Source of the DNA: Desulfatibacillum sp. | GTDB taxonomy: Bacteria > Desulfobacterota > Desulfobacteria > Desulfobacterales > Desulfatibacillaceae | Direction of reading: 5' to 3' | Assembly: GCA_016342355.1 (NCBI GenBank) | Contig: JAEINP010000002.1 | Coordinates: 62,001-126,000, forward strand | Length of the DNA stretch: 64,000 nt | Part shown: one piece after another, positions 28,301-37,127 of the stretch | Layout of the letters: each line of letters begins with the position of its first letter | Numbering within the stretch: position 1 is the first letter of the stretch | The notes under the pieces: model-generated | What the model was told of the DNA's origin: nothing | What the model saw: only the letters and a program-made list of their open reading frames with translations | Database searches by the model: none | Made by a program: the position numbers and the translations under genes

Positions 28301-29733
28301 AAGCCTATTCAAGCGCCACAAACAGCGCAGCGGTTTCCGGCATAGGAACAGACATTGCGCTGACAAACAATTCAGCTACAGATACCGTAACAGTAGTCCG
28401 GCCTTCATCAGGCAACAAGCCGATATATTTCAGGGAGTATTCATCGAGTTATTCACTGCTTTCCAGAGACAGCGATGCCTACTCGGATTCTTCTGAAGAA
28501 ATTGATGGGGGTTCGGACAGCAATACCTGGTTTTTATATCCCTATTTGGAACTGCCCATAACCATTCCCGCCAATGTTGACAATATAGTGGTCTATCTTG
28601 TTTTGGATGAAAACGGGCGTGGATCAAGAAGATATATCAACATAAGAATATGGGACTATTATGGGTTTTTCGACGAAGACATTGACCAGACTGTGGATAT
28701 CTCCGGCAGGCAACAGTACTCTTTTTCCATCCCAATTGGCAGCAGTGCCATGACATTGCCCGCAGGCGACTCAATTTATGTACAAGTTACAAACGAAACG
28801 AATCAAGTGGATAGAACGATTATTGTTTATTCAGATGATGGCTCCTCAAATCCGGGCTTATCGAACAGATCATACGTGGATCTTGTGTCGGAAACGGTAA
28901 TCTCCATAGATAACCTTGACACGTACGATGCCACATATAGCGGGGGCGCCATCGAGACCACCTTTGACGCCTCCGTCCCCGATACGGTCTATGTGCGTGC
29001 GGAAATTTCCGACCCCTTCGGCAGCTTTGATATCACGGAAGCAGCCATCGACATTATTGATTCCGAGTCAACTTACCAGATTACTTCCGGATCCATGACC
29101 GAAGTGTACGACTCGGGCGATGCGACCAAAATTTACGAGTACGCCTTTACCTTGAACTCCACCATGCCCACCGGCCTGTGGACTGCAAGGGTGACCGCCG
29201 TGGAAGGCACGGAAGGACTGGTGACGGACGTGGGCACAACCCAATTTACCGTCGTCATCCCCCCTGACTTCACGGTCCTGAAAACCGCTCAGACGGTGTA
29301 CGATCCCTATAACAACACCACCAATCCCAAGGCCATTCCCGGGGCGTATGTCATGTATTCCGTGCTTGTCACCAATTTCGGGGGAGCCTCTGACGCAGAT
29401 TCCTTTATCATGACCGACCCCATAGACTCCAACATAGAACTGTTTGTGGGAGATCTCAGCGGCGCGGGTTCCGGCCCTGTCCAGTTCAGTTGCAGCACGG
29501 GCGCACCCCCGTGTGGTTTGACCTACACGTTCACGAGCCTCGCCAGCACCACGGACGATTTGGACTTTTCCCAATACACCACGGGCACGGATTTTTCTTA
29601 TGTGCCGGTGGGAGATGCCGAAGGCTTTGACGATGTGGTTCGCCGTTTGCGTGTCAATCCCAAAAACAGTTTCAGCGCTGCCGGGGTGGATAATCCTTAT
29701 TGCACCATCTATTTCAAGGTACGCGTTAAATAG
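25354..29733 (+). CDS. large secreted protein with L-type lectin domain and DUF11 repeats
   Basis: 1459 residues from GTG 25354, with GGAG five bases upstream; the frame also opens at TTG 25336. A signal peptide ends near SPAFA-G. Residues ~25-240 resemble an L-type (legume-like) lectin domain (GGADGISFALHKDP, SVEVDTWQN). Then come one divergent and five close DUF11 beta-sandwich repeats of ~128 residues, each starting like (A/V)DLSITKSHTG. The last ~450 residues hold a different beta-rich region and a final DUF11-like domain. No LPXTG or sorting motif is seen. It is probably a cell-surface or released adhesin-like protein. Confidence 0.85.
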   Translation: MLNRCLYISIFTVALAFLLFSSPAFAGWAVNGDAFWVDLPGDSEQVTLTPELNDQAGSAWIETQIDLAQDFDISFRIYLGDIDSGGADGISFALHKDPAGTAAFGDTSGGGEWIGMNGICPSVSVEVDTWQNTGRGDPTYDHVGINVYTPSGTTCSGYPNHSGAGPIQADPGSTNVEDGDEHVLRITWDTSSNQLVVYFDNSYRLQYTDDIINNVFSGDSMVYFGFAASTGGAYNLQYIIPNTPDVAAEKTVDQPLFLKTDLPATIEYTIDIENNGDVTGFGTQITDTLPANFTYINNSTSGGTTVNPSISYSGGRQVLQWDMSATPIPPDGGSMSITFEVTISSSVVPGSFPNDFTVSGDNFAPINQTEMAEVVIGPADLEVDKAHTGDYYVGQNGTFTLDVYNNGPDYCENIIIEDTLPAGLDYVGISGTGWSLLSSSGQTYRWTHAGPLNNGASLPTLTVTVFVNDTSGAAYPSITNSATVSSDAPDLVPGNDSDSDTVTVHALADLSITKSHSGDFGVGSNGTYDIGVTNNGPNEDPAATITVTDTLPAGLTYVSFGGTGWSLASSSGQTYTFTHAGALASGASLPVLSVTVLAGAGAVGTVTNTAVVSSATNDDDLTNNTATDPTTVLPTVDLSITKSHTGASFAIGDNVTFDIAIANNGPNDDSGPISVMDTLPTGLTYVSLSGAGWSLAASSGQDYTFTHAGPLNNGGSLATLSVTASVAAGAYPTATNTATVYTTNHDPNSANSQDTDTITVAPLVDLSVSKSHTGNFSVGAAGTYSIDVANTGATADPGPIYAADTLPAGFNYTSVSGTGWSLYSTSGQTYTFVHSGPLATGATLPTLSVSVTPASGTIGTFINTVTVSSSSTDGDSGNNTATDPTTVTDNVDLAINKSHSGDFTVSSNGTFSITVSNLSANAEPGPIYVVDTFPTGLTYTGFSGTDWSLASSSGQEYTFVHAGPLAGENTLDTLNVEVFVQPEAYSSATNSAAVSGIGTDIALTNNSATDTVTVVRPSSGNKPIYFREYSSSYSLLSRDSDAYSDSSEEIDGGSDSNTWFLYPYLELPITIPANVDNIVVYLVLDENGRGSRRYINIRIWDYYGFFDEDIDQTVDISGRQQYSFSIPIGSSAMTLPAGDSIYVQVTNETNQVDRTIIVYSDDGSSNPGLSNRSYVDLVSETVISIDNLDTYDATYSGGAIETTFDASVPDTVYVRAEISDPFGSFDITEAAIDIIDSESTYQITSGSMTEVYDSGDATKIYEYAFTLNSTMPTGLWTARVTAVEGTEGLVTDVGTTQFTVVIPPDFTVLKTAQTVYDPYNNTTNPKAIPGAYVMYSVLVTNFGGASDADSFIMTDPIDSNIELFVGDLSGAGSGPVQFSCSTGAPPCGLTYTFTSLASTTDDLDFSQYTTGTDFSYVPVGDAEGFDDVVRRLRVNPKNSFSAAGVDNPYCTIYFKVRVK
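26488..28404 (+). repeat. five tandem DUF11-coding repeats (~384 bp each)
   Basis: Repeat units start near 26488, 26875, 27259, 27643 and 28024, spaced 387, 384, 384 and 381 bases. Each encodes the core DTLPAGLTYVS-(S/F)GxGWSL-x-SSGQxYTFTHAGPL. The units are similar but not identical, so this is an old, in-frame protein repeat that could still recombine. Confidence 0.9.
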
Positions 29734-29959
29734 TTTTCTATCCACGTCTTGAATGGTATTTGCCAGCCTTGTTTTCTTTGACGCAAGGCCTTTGGCCGGA
29801 TAGAGAATTATCCCCTTGCTCCGATTAGCCTGTATGGGATAATATCTGTTTACGGGGATCAAATCTGAAATAGCATAAATATTGCATAAAAATTCCCTGG
29901 AATTTTTTTTCACGTCACGATTCGCCGCCCTATCCTTTAAATGTTCCGGAGACTTGTCC

Positions 29960-32638
29960 ATGACCTGGCTGGCGCCTTCCGTTGTTGCAACCTTGATGGG
30001 CACTGCGTTACTGGCCTTTGTGTTTTTTTATCTATATGCCCAGGACCGCAAAAAATATCTGGCTGTGTGGGCTGTTAGCTGGACTGTCTATCTCTTGCGT
30101 TATTGCTTCATGATGTGGATTATCTTTGGCGCAAAAAACAATCTCTTACTTATGGGGAACCAGGTAACATCGCTCATAAGCGGAATGCTGCTTTTATGGG
30201 GCACCTATCTTTTCATGGGCAAAAAATTCCCCAAAATCCACCTATACCTCTGCAGTGCGGGAGTTCTGTGGATCATCGCCAGCATTTCCCTGAAATTTTC
30301 ATTTTTTGTAATGGCTTTTCCAACCTTCACCTTCCTGGCCATTGTTTACATCCTGACCGGCGCTCAGTTTGTAAAGTCCCGGGACATCCAAGGCCCGGAG
30401 TTGAAAGTTACCGGCTGGTTGTTTATTGTTTGGGGATTACATAAGGCCAATTATCCTTTCATGCGACCCGTGGAATGGTTCGCTGCCTATGGGTACCTCA
30501 TAAGCGCCACTCTGGAATTCGCTGTAGCTCTGGGCATGATCATGGTCTATTTCCGCAAAGCCAGGAGCGACCTCCACAACAGCGAAAAGCATCACCGGGA
30601 AATGATCGCCAACATTTCAGACGTCATTTTCATTATGGACCCCACAGGCCGTATAGAGTTCGCCAGCCCGAACCTGGAAAAATGGTTTGGATGGAGTTCT
30701 CAGGGTATTATAGGCACCCATGGCCTGGAGCGGGTCCATCCTGACGATAGACAACAAGTTCAGTCTGAATTCATGAAAATCATGGAGGACAGACTGAAAG
30801 TCCACCCCATGGAATGCCGTTACATGTGCAAGGACGGGTCGCACAAGCCCATTGAGGTCATTGCCACGGATCTTTCCCACCATCCCACCATCCAGGGTGT
30901 ATTGATGAATTTCCGGGACATCTCGGACCGTAAACAAACCGAAGCCGCATTAAAATGGGAACTGAAGCTCAATATAGCCAAGGCCGACATTTCCAGAGAA
31001 CTGATGTCCCAGGACTATGACATTAAAAAGGTTAGCGACATTACTCTGAAATACGCCCTGGAGCTTACCAAAAGCAGCCACGGCTTTGTTTCTTCCATCG
31101 ACCCTAAAACCCGGGACAACCTGGGCCATACCCTGACAGATATGTTCGGGGACCAATGCCGGGTTGCAAACCAAATGGCCCGCTTTCCCATTGGCCCGGA
31201 TGGAAAATACCCAACCTTGTGGGGATGCGCCCTCAACGACAAAAAATCCTTCTTCACCAACCACCCGCACCGCCACCCGGGTTCCACTGGACTCCCCCAA
31301 GGCCACATTGCCCTGAACAGTTTCCTGGGTGTGCCGGTCCTCATGGGTGAAACGCAGATGGGCCTGATCGCCCTGGCCAACTCGGACCAGGAATATACGG
31401 AAGCCGACATCCAATCCATTGAAAGACTCTCGGAGATTTACGCACTTGCCCTGCACCGTCAGCAATATGAACTGGACAAAAGCAACATGGAAAAACAGCT
31501 CCAACAAATTCATAAGTTGGAAGCCATCGGCACCCTGGCCGGAGGAATCGCTCACGATTTCAACAATCTCTTGTTTCCTATTGTTGGTATGGCAGAGCTT
31601 CTTTTGGAAGACCTGGACCCGGAAAGCCCTGAACATGAATACGCCCTGGAAATTTTTACGGCGGGAAAAAGAGGAAGCGACCTGGTTAAACAAATACTGG
31701 CTTTCAGCCGCCAGGCGGAGCAGGAAAAGAAACCTGTCAGAATCCAGGATGTGCTGGAGGAAGCTATCAGGCTCAGTCGATCAACCATTCCGGCCAACGT
31801 GGAAATCATGAGGGATATTCAAAAAGATTGCGGATGGGTGATGGCGGACCCTTCGCAAATCCACCAAATAGCTCTAAATCTTATCACCAATGCCTGCCAC
31901 GCGGTTGAGGAAAACAATGGAGCCATTGCCGTTAGTTTAAAGGAAACAAAACTGGCATCCGAAGATTTATGGAACCAAATCCTTGCTCCGGGAAGATATG
32001 CTGTCCTGACAGTATGCGATAATGGTACCGGCATTGAACCCGGGGTCATGGAAAAAATATTCGAACCCTACTTCACCACCAAAAAACAAGGCAAGGGAAC
32101 CGGGCTGGGGTTAGCCCTGGTCCATGGAATCGTCAAGGAACATAAGGGCGACATACGGGTATACAGCGAGGTTGGCAAAGGAACCACTGTCGGTATTTAT
32201 TTGCCGTTGATATACAGCAAATCCGAAACAGGGCATAAAGATACGCCTGACAAACTGGAAACCGGGTCGGAACATATCCTGCTGGTGGATGACGAAGTGG
32301 CTGTCACTCGCCTGGAGCAGCAAGTCCTGCAACGGATGGGTTACCAAATCACGGCGTTTAACAGCAGCGTCAAAGCCCTGGACGCTTTCCAGGCCCAACC
32401 CAACGCATTTGACCTTGTGATTTCCGACATGAGCATGCCCCATATGACAGGGGAACAACTGGCCCGGGCTATGCGGGAAATCAGGCCGGACATTCCCATC
32501 ATCATTTGCACGGGTTTCAGCGAAAGAATGAACCAGAAAAAAGCAGAGGCGCTGGGCATAAAGGGCCTGTTGATGAAACCCGTAGTAAAATCCGAACTGG
32601 CCCGGGAGATAAGAAAGGCGCTGAATGGAAATGATTAG
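29960..32638 (+). CDS. hybrid sensor histidine kinase (7TM-PAS-GAF-HisKA-HATPase-REC)
   Basis: 892 residues from ATG 29960 (CCGGAG upstream); the longer frame from a TTG at 29882 lacks a site. About seven N-terminal membrane helices (residues 1-200) are followed by PAS (~220-335; SDVIFIMDPTGRIEFASPN), GAF (~360-505), the phospho-acceptor His in AGGIAHDFNNLL (~530), the ATPase boxes DNGTGIEPGV and GKGTGLGLALVHG, and a C-terminal receiver with LVISDMSMP (Asp ~821) and LLMKPV. It should sense a membrane or ligand signal and relay phosphate. No response-regulator gene is adjacent. Confidence 0.93.
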   Translation: MTWLAPSVVATLMGTALLAFVFFYLYAQDRKKYLAVWAVSWTVYLLRYCFMMWIIFGAKNNLLLMGNQVTSLISGMLLLWGTYLFMGKKFPKIHLYLCSAGVLWIIASISLKFSFFVMAFPTFTFLAIVYILTGAQFVKSRDIQGPELKVTGWLFIVWGLHKANYPFMRPVEWFAAYGYLISATLEFAVALGMIMVYFRKARSDLHNSEKHHREMIANISDVIFIMDPTGRIEFASPNLEKWFGWSSQGIIGTHGLERVHPDDRQQVQSEFMKIMEDRLKVHPMECRYMCKDGSHKPIEVIATDLSHHPTIQGVLMNFRDISDRKQTEAALKWELKLNIAKADISRELMSQDYDIKKVSDITLKYALELTKSSHGFVSSIDPKTRDNLGHTLTDMFGDQCRVANQMARFPIGPDGKYPTLWGCALNDKKSFFTNHPHRHPGSTGLPQGHIALNSFLGVPVLMGETQMGLIALANSDQEYTEADIQSIERLSEIYALALHRQQYELDKSNMEKQLQQIHKLEAIGTLAGGIAHDFNNLLFPIVGMAELLLEDLDPESPEHEYALEIFTAGKRGSDLVKQILAFSRQAEQEKKPVRIQDVLEEAIRLSRSTIPANVEIMRDIQKDCGWVMADPSQIHQIALNLITNACHAVEENNGAIAVSLKETKLASEDLWNQILAPGRYAVLTVCDNGTGIEPGVMEKIFEPYFTTKKQGKGTGLGLALVHGIVKEHKGDIRVYSEVGKGTTVGIYLPLIYSKSETGHKDTPDKLETGSEHILLVDDEVAVTRLEQQVLQRMGYQITAFNSSVKALDAFQAQPNAFDLVISDMSMPHMTGEQLARAMREIRPDIPIIICTGFSERMNQKKAEALGIKGLLMKPVVKSELAREIRKALNGND

Positions 32639-32674
32639 TCCGGTTCAAGACAACACCGCCAGCCAAACCGCCTA

Positions 32675-34291
32675 TTAATAATTCCCTTTGATAAAACTCC
32701 GCACAAGCCTTGCTGCCGCCACGGCCTCGGGCGAATGCCCGTCCGCACCCACCTCGGTGGCGATGGACCCGTTGACCGCCGCGCCTCCTACAATCACTTT
32801 CAGGCCAGAATCGCCAGCCCGGCGAACGTCCTCAATCATGGCAGGCAACTGCCGCCGGGCCGAAGTGATAAACGCCGATAAGCCCACAATGGACGGGTTA
32901 TGCTTATGGACTGCCTCCGCAAACCGGCTGGCAGAAACATCCACGCCTAAATCCAACACACCAAACCCGTTCGCCTCCAGCATGATGCGCACCAAATCCT
33001 TGCCGATGGAATGCAGATCCCCCTTGATCGTGCCGATGATCACCTGGACGGAAGATTCCCCAGCCTTGTTGATCAGGGGCCGCAACTCCTCCATGCCATG
33101 GTAAAAGGCGTCCACCGTCAGGAGGATTTCAGGCAGATAGCATTGCTTGGTTTCGTAGCGCGCGCTGGCCTTGCGCACAGAACGAATAAGCCCGCCTTGG
33201 GTGATGAGCAAAGGGTCCATGTTGCGGGACAAGGCGCTTTTCACCAAATCCGCGGTTTCCACATTTTTCCCCAAAGAAACCGCCGAGGCGATAGGCCGCA
33301 ACTGGTCTGCGTGTTTTCCCACCTGGTCCAGGGTTTGGTTTCCCGCCTCCATGAATGCGGCGATGTTAGCCAGGGGGGTACCCGGTGGCAGGGCGCAGCC
33401 CGTACTCAGGATGAAATTGGGCAAAATACCCATGGTGGCGGCCAGTTCCCGGGTGGATTCAGCCACGGATTCGGGCGAGGCCATGGCCACGACGTCCACC
33501 GGGTCCAGGTTGCCGATTATCGCCACATCCTCAGGCAATCGATCTTCCACGGCCATTAACTCCATGCACTGGTCAAAGCTGATGCCCGCTGTTCCCGTGT
33601 CAATCATGGGCTTTATAAGGCCGGAAACATCGCCGCAGATATGCAGGATGCTGGGGCCGCCATTAACCAGATCAAAAACCTGTTGCAGATACTGGCCTGC
33701 GCATGCCTCAAAGGCGTCCGGCGGCAACAGGGCCGCCAAAGGATCGGAAATCCACAACACGTCCGCCCCCGCATCCAGAAGCAGACGGGCGTAGCTTTTC
33801 GCCACCTGAGTGGCTTTTTCCAGCAAGGAGGCCAGTTCCCCCTGGCCTTCCCGGACATTGCGGAGCACTGCCTGCTCCCCCGCCACCTGCCCTGCCGCGG
33901 TAAAGGGGCCGTAGACCTGCCCGGCAATAGAACGATGGGGAAAAGCCCGGCGCATGTCCCGGACCACCCGGGCATTGACAGCCATGCGGGGCGCATCCAC
34001 AGCCTGGGGAGTCAGGATGGAGGATGTCGGAGCCTTAACCGCAGGCATGTTTTCAGGGTCAAACAAAACCTTTGCGCCCATGGCTTCGGCCTGAATCACA
34101 ATGTCGCCGAAAAAAAACATCAGGTCCGCCGGAATCTCTTCATAGTACCGGGACACAGCTTCCCACTTGGCCTCATAGCTATGGCACAATTCCCCGACAT
34201 TGGCGGAAACCAATTGCAGGGAAGGAAGGGCATTTATAGGGAATACCCGGATACCCGATAGCCTGTGACTGGCCGAACTGTCATTTTTCAT
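32675..34291 (-). CDS. CmuA-like corrinoid methyltransferase (URO-D/MtaA domain fused to B12-binding domain)
   Basis: 538 residues from ATG 34291, with GGGGGAG six bases upstream; an in-frame ATG at 34306 lies ahead of that site. Residues ~15-330 are a uroporphyrinogen-decarboxylase-fold methyltransferase with a probable zinc set (ILHICGDVSG and STGCALPPGTP). Residues ~340-538 are a corrinoid cap and Rossmann domain with the base-off motif D-x-H-x-x-G in KGDLHSIGKDL. The same N-to-C arrangement is known in the chloromethane methyltransferase CmuA. It should move a methyl group from a small substrate via protein-bound cobalamin. It ends the operon starting at 38303. Substrate unknown. Confidence 0.85.
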   Translation of the reverse strand: MKNDSSASHRLSGIRVFPINALPSLQLVSANVGELCHSYEAKWEAVSRYYEEIPADLMFFFGDIVIQAEAMGAKVLFDPENMPAVKAPTSSILTPQAVDAPRMAVNARVVRDMRRAFPHRSIAGQVYGPFTAAGQVAGEQAVLRNVREGQGELASLLEKATQVAKSYARLLLDAGADVLWISDPLAALLPPDAFEACAGQYLQQVFDLVNGGPSILHICGDVSGLIKPMIDTGTAGISFDQCMELMAVEDRLPEDVAIIGNLDPVDVVAMASPESVAESTRELAATMGILPNFILSTGCALPPGTPLANIAAFMEAGNQTLDQVGKHADQLRPIASAVSLGKNVETADLVKSALSRNMDPLLITQGGLIRSVRKASARYETKQCYLPEILLTVDAFYHGMEELRPLINKAGESSVQVIIGTIKGDLHSIGKDLVRIMLEANGFGVLDLGVDVSASRFAEAVHKHNPSIVGLSAFITSARRQLPAMIEDVRRAGDSGLKVIVGGAAVNGSIATEVGADGHSPEAVAAARLVRSFIKGNY

Positions 34292-34343
34292 AAAAAACTC
34301 CCCCATGGTCAGGGCGCCATTCCCAATCCCTCCCCGGTTCCAT

Positions 34344-35090
34344 TTATTCCGCGCCTTCCAGCAGCAGGTGTATTCGGTCGCTCATGTCCATAAACGCCGC
34401 AGAATTCCGGTCCCTGGGCCGGGGCAGGTCACAATCAATGATCTCCCGAATATGGCCCGGAGGCCCCTGCATCACCACCACCCGGTCCGCCAGCAAAACC
34501 GCCTCCTGGATATCATGGGTCACAAACACAATGGTCTTGCGATCCACCCTCCATATGCGCATCAATTCCTGCTGCAAGACCGCGCGGGTCTGGGCGTCCA
34601 GGGCGCCGAAAGGCTCGTCCATAAGCAGCACCTGGGGATCGGTTGCCAAGGCCCGGGCAACGGCCACACGCTGCTGCATGCCGCCCGATAGCTCCACGGG
34701 ATAAGCCCTGGCCTGATCCTCCAGGCCCACCAGGGCCAGGTAATCCAGGGCGGTTTTCTCCCGCTCAGCCCTGGACACGCCCTGCATCTCCAGCCCAAAA
34801 GCCACATTGGCCAGCACGGACCGCCATGGGAACAAGGTGTACCGCTGAAAAACCACGCACCGTTCCGCCGAAGGCCCTTCCACCTTTTTGCCACTGAGTA
34901 AAATCCGGCCCCGGGTGGGTGTTTCCAGGCCCGCAATCAGGCGGAGGGTGGTGGTCTTACCGCAGCCGGAACGGCCCACCAGGCAGACCAGTTCATTTTC
35001 GACTATGACCAGGGAGAGGTTGTCCACGGCCTCGATTTTCTCACCGTTTATACTGGAATAAACTTTACCAACACCTGCCAATTCGAGCAT
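34344..35090 (-). CDS. ABC transporter ATP-binding protein (nitrate/sulfonate/taurine type)
   Basis: 248 residues. Walker A is GRSGCGKTTT, the signature motif LSGGMQQRVAVARAL, Walker B VLLMDEPFGALD, and the switch His is in VFVTHDIQEAV. The sequence is closest in style to the SsuB/TauB/NrtD group. It powers the importer encoded by the two genes just upstream; its start is three bases after the permease stop. Confidence 0.93.
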   Translation of the reverse strand: MLELAGVGKVYSSINGEKIEAVDNLSLVIVENELVCLVGRSGCGKTTTLRLIAGLETPTRGRILLSGKKVEGPSAERCVVFQRYTLFPWRSVLANVAFGLEMQGVSRAEREKTALDYLALVGLEDQARAYPVELSGGMQQRVAVARALATDPQVLLMDEPFGALDAQTRAVLQQELMRIWRVDRKTIVFVTHDIQEAVLLADRVVVMQGPPGHIREIIDCDLPRPRDRNSAAFMDMSDRIHLLLEGAE

Positions 35091-35093
35091 AAT

Positions 35094-35924
35094 CTATCCC
35101 ATTCCTCCCCAAAACAACTTGGATTCCAGCCTGCGAAAGCCCCTGTCCATGAAAAAACCAATGACGCCAATGGCCACCATGCCCGCCACAATAATATCGG
35201 CCCGCAACAGTTCATAGGCGTACCAAATCAGATATCCCAGGCCGGAACTGCTGCCAGGCATCATCTCGGCGGCGACAAGACACATCCACCCTATTCCCAA
35301 ACCAATGCGCAGGCCCGTGACAATCAGGGGCAGGCTGGCTGGAATAAGGATCTTCACCAGCAAGGGCCACCCTTTGGCGCCCAGGGTCCGGGCGGACTCA
35401 ATGTACTCCCGGGGAATACTGTGAACCCCCTGGATGGTGTTGAGCAAAATGGGAAAAAACGCCCCGATGAAAATAATGGCAAGCGTAGAAAACTGGATGC
35501 CGGACCAGATGGGGCTGGCCGCCAAAAACGGAAGCATGTCCGGCACGCCCCGGATTCCCATCCATGCCAGAATCAGGGGCACCCATGCCAGGGGCGGAAT
35601 GGGCCGAAGCATTTCCACCGTGGAATCCATCATGTGGTTGACGGTTTTGAAATAACCCATGGCCAGCCCCAGGGGCACGGCGGTAATCACGGCCAGCAAA
35701 AAACCCAGGATGACCCGCAACAGGCTGACAGCCATGTTTTCCAGCAGGCTGCCCGTGATGAGAATTTTTGCCGTGGGGTGGAACAATACCGCTGCCACGG
35801 CGTCAAGCCGTGGCAGAATGGTTTGTTTGTCCAGCCACAGGGCTACCACCTGCCACAAGGCAGCCAGGACCAGGGGCAGCACAAAGCGTCTGGCGTGATG
35901 TCCTATGCGTTTTATTACACGCAT
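35094..35924 (-). CDS. ABC transporter permease (SsuC/TauC type)
   Basis: 276 residues with about six membrane helices. The cytoplasmic coupling helix is ESARTLGAKGWPLLVKILIPASLPLIVTGLR-like, with the conserved EAA-loop glycine. It forms the inner-membrane channel of the importer. Its ATG overlaps the stop of the binding-protein gene (TGATG), so the two are translationally coupled. Confidence 0.92.
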   Translation of the reverse strand: MRVIKRIGHHARRFVLPLVLAALWQVVALWLDKQTILPRLDAVAAVLFHPTAKILITGSLLENMAVSLLRVILGFLLAVITAVPLGLAMGYFKTVNHMMDSTVEMLRPIPPLAWVPLILAWMGIRGVPDMLPFLAASPIWSGIQFSTLAIIFIGAFFPILLNTIQGVHSIPREYIESARTLGAKGWPLLVKILIPASLPLIVTGLRIGLGIGWMCLVAAEMMPGSSSGLGYLIWYAYELLRADIIVAGMVAIGVIGFFMDRGFRRLESKLFWGGMG

Positions 35925-37087
35925 CAGGCAATCAGCCCTTTTGCCTTAAGCTGCCGAGTGGCATTGTTCATCATTGCAAAATCAAATGCTGCGGCTTCCA
36001 GGGCAGAACCCTGCACACCCTTGAGCTTGCCGTCAAACATGCCCATGCCATCCATGGTCTGGGCGTAAATATTAACGCTTTCAATCCATCGTTCGGTGGC
36101 CACGGTGGTATATGTCATGGTTTGCATGGCCATAATTTCCACGGATTCGGACACCCCCAGCCAGGAGGAACAGGCCTGGGCGGTCAGGTCCTTGCGGGTA
36201 TTGGCCACTTCCACACCCAGGGCCATGAGGGACAGCACGCGGCCGACCAGTTCCGGTTCCTGGGTCATGAAGGTTCCCGTGGCTTCCAGGGAGCAGCAGG
36301 CATGCCCGGCCCAACGCTGGGCAGGGGGAACATCCTGGAGATTGAGGATCTGGCGGCCTATGCCCTGGTCGATAGTGACCGAGGGAAAAGGCTGGGCGCC
36401 GATGATGCCTTCCGTGATGTTGTTGCTGAGGGCCGCCACCAGGTTGCCGTGGCCCTTCATGTTGATGAAAAGGATGTCAGCCTTGTTATCCCGGGAATCC
36501 TCCGTGTAGGTCACGCCTTCATAGTCCAGGGCGGAACGGAAAATGATGGCCGATACGGTCTGAGGCCCGGGCATGCCGATCTTAAACTGCTTGCCCTGCC
36601 CTTTTACATAGGCCACAAAGGAGTCCCAGGTCTCCACGGGAATTTCTTTTTTGAGCACAAATACATTGCCAGCCGTTTGTAAGGGAGAAATGATTTTGGT
36701 GTCCACGCCCTTGTCTATGGACGCCATAATTGACTGGGTGCCGCTGATCGCCATATCCACGCTGCCATTGGCCACCAGCTTTTCCACATCCGAGCCTTTT
36801 TTGGTGGGAATCAACTGAACCCGGGCTATGGAGGAGCCATGGTCATACAGCTCATAGAGCTTGGCCGGATTCAAGGGCTTGAGCCAGGTTTTGTATTCCT
36901 GATCGAACAGCTCTCCCTGGGTTGCGGCAACCATCAAAGGGGCATGGTGGTCAGACAGGATGTAGGCCATCTTAATTGTGGGAACGCCAGACGACCATGC
37001 CTTGCGAGGGGCAAGGGAACCCAGTGCCGCACCCAGTGCGACCGTTCCGGTGGTTTTCATAAAGCTACGACGGGTAATCTCTTTCAT
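35924..37087 (-). CDS. ABC transporter substrate-binding protein with Tat signal (nitrate/sulfonate/taurine type)
   Basis: 387 residues from ATG 37087, preceded by AGGAG. The N-terminus carries a twin-arginine signal (TRRSFMKTTGTVALGAALG), so it is exported folded. The mature protein begins with the SsuA/TauA/NrtA pattern (IKMAYILSDHHAPLMVAA). Further motifs, KFKIGMPGPQT-like and EDSRDNKADI, fit a two-lobed periplasmic binding protein. It should deliver a small organic or sulfonated ligand to the permease. The ligand may be the methyl donor used by the methyltransferase in this operon. Confidence 0.9.
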   Translation of the reverse strand: MKEITRRSFMKTTGTVALGAALGSLAPRKAWSSGVPTIKMAYILSDHHAPLMVAATQGELFDQEYKTWLKPLNPAKLYELYDHGSSIARVQLIPTKKGSDVEKLVANGSVDMAISGTQSIMASIDKGVDTKIISPLQTAGNVFVLKKEIPVETWDSFVAYVKGQGKQFKIGMPGPQTVSAIIFRSALDYEGVTYTEDSRDNKADILFINMKGHGNLVAALSNNITEGIIGAQPFPSVTIDQGIGRQILNLQDVPPAQRWAGHACCSLEATGTFMTQEPELVGRVLSLMALGVEVANTRKDLTAQACSSWLGVSESVEIMAMQTMTYTTVATERWIESVNIYAQTMDGMGMFDGKLKGVQGSALEAAAFDFAMMNNATRQLKAKGLIA

Positions 37088-37127
37088 GACGGTACTCCTT
37101 GGATTTGGTTGTTCATAAATCAAAATT

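Noticed and set aside
26488-28404. Long tandem repeats considered as a mobile or CRISPR-like element
   Set aside because: They are in-frame coding repeats of a DUF11 domain.
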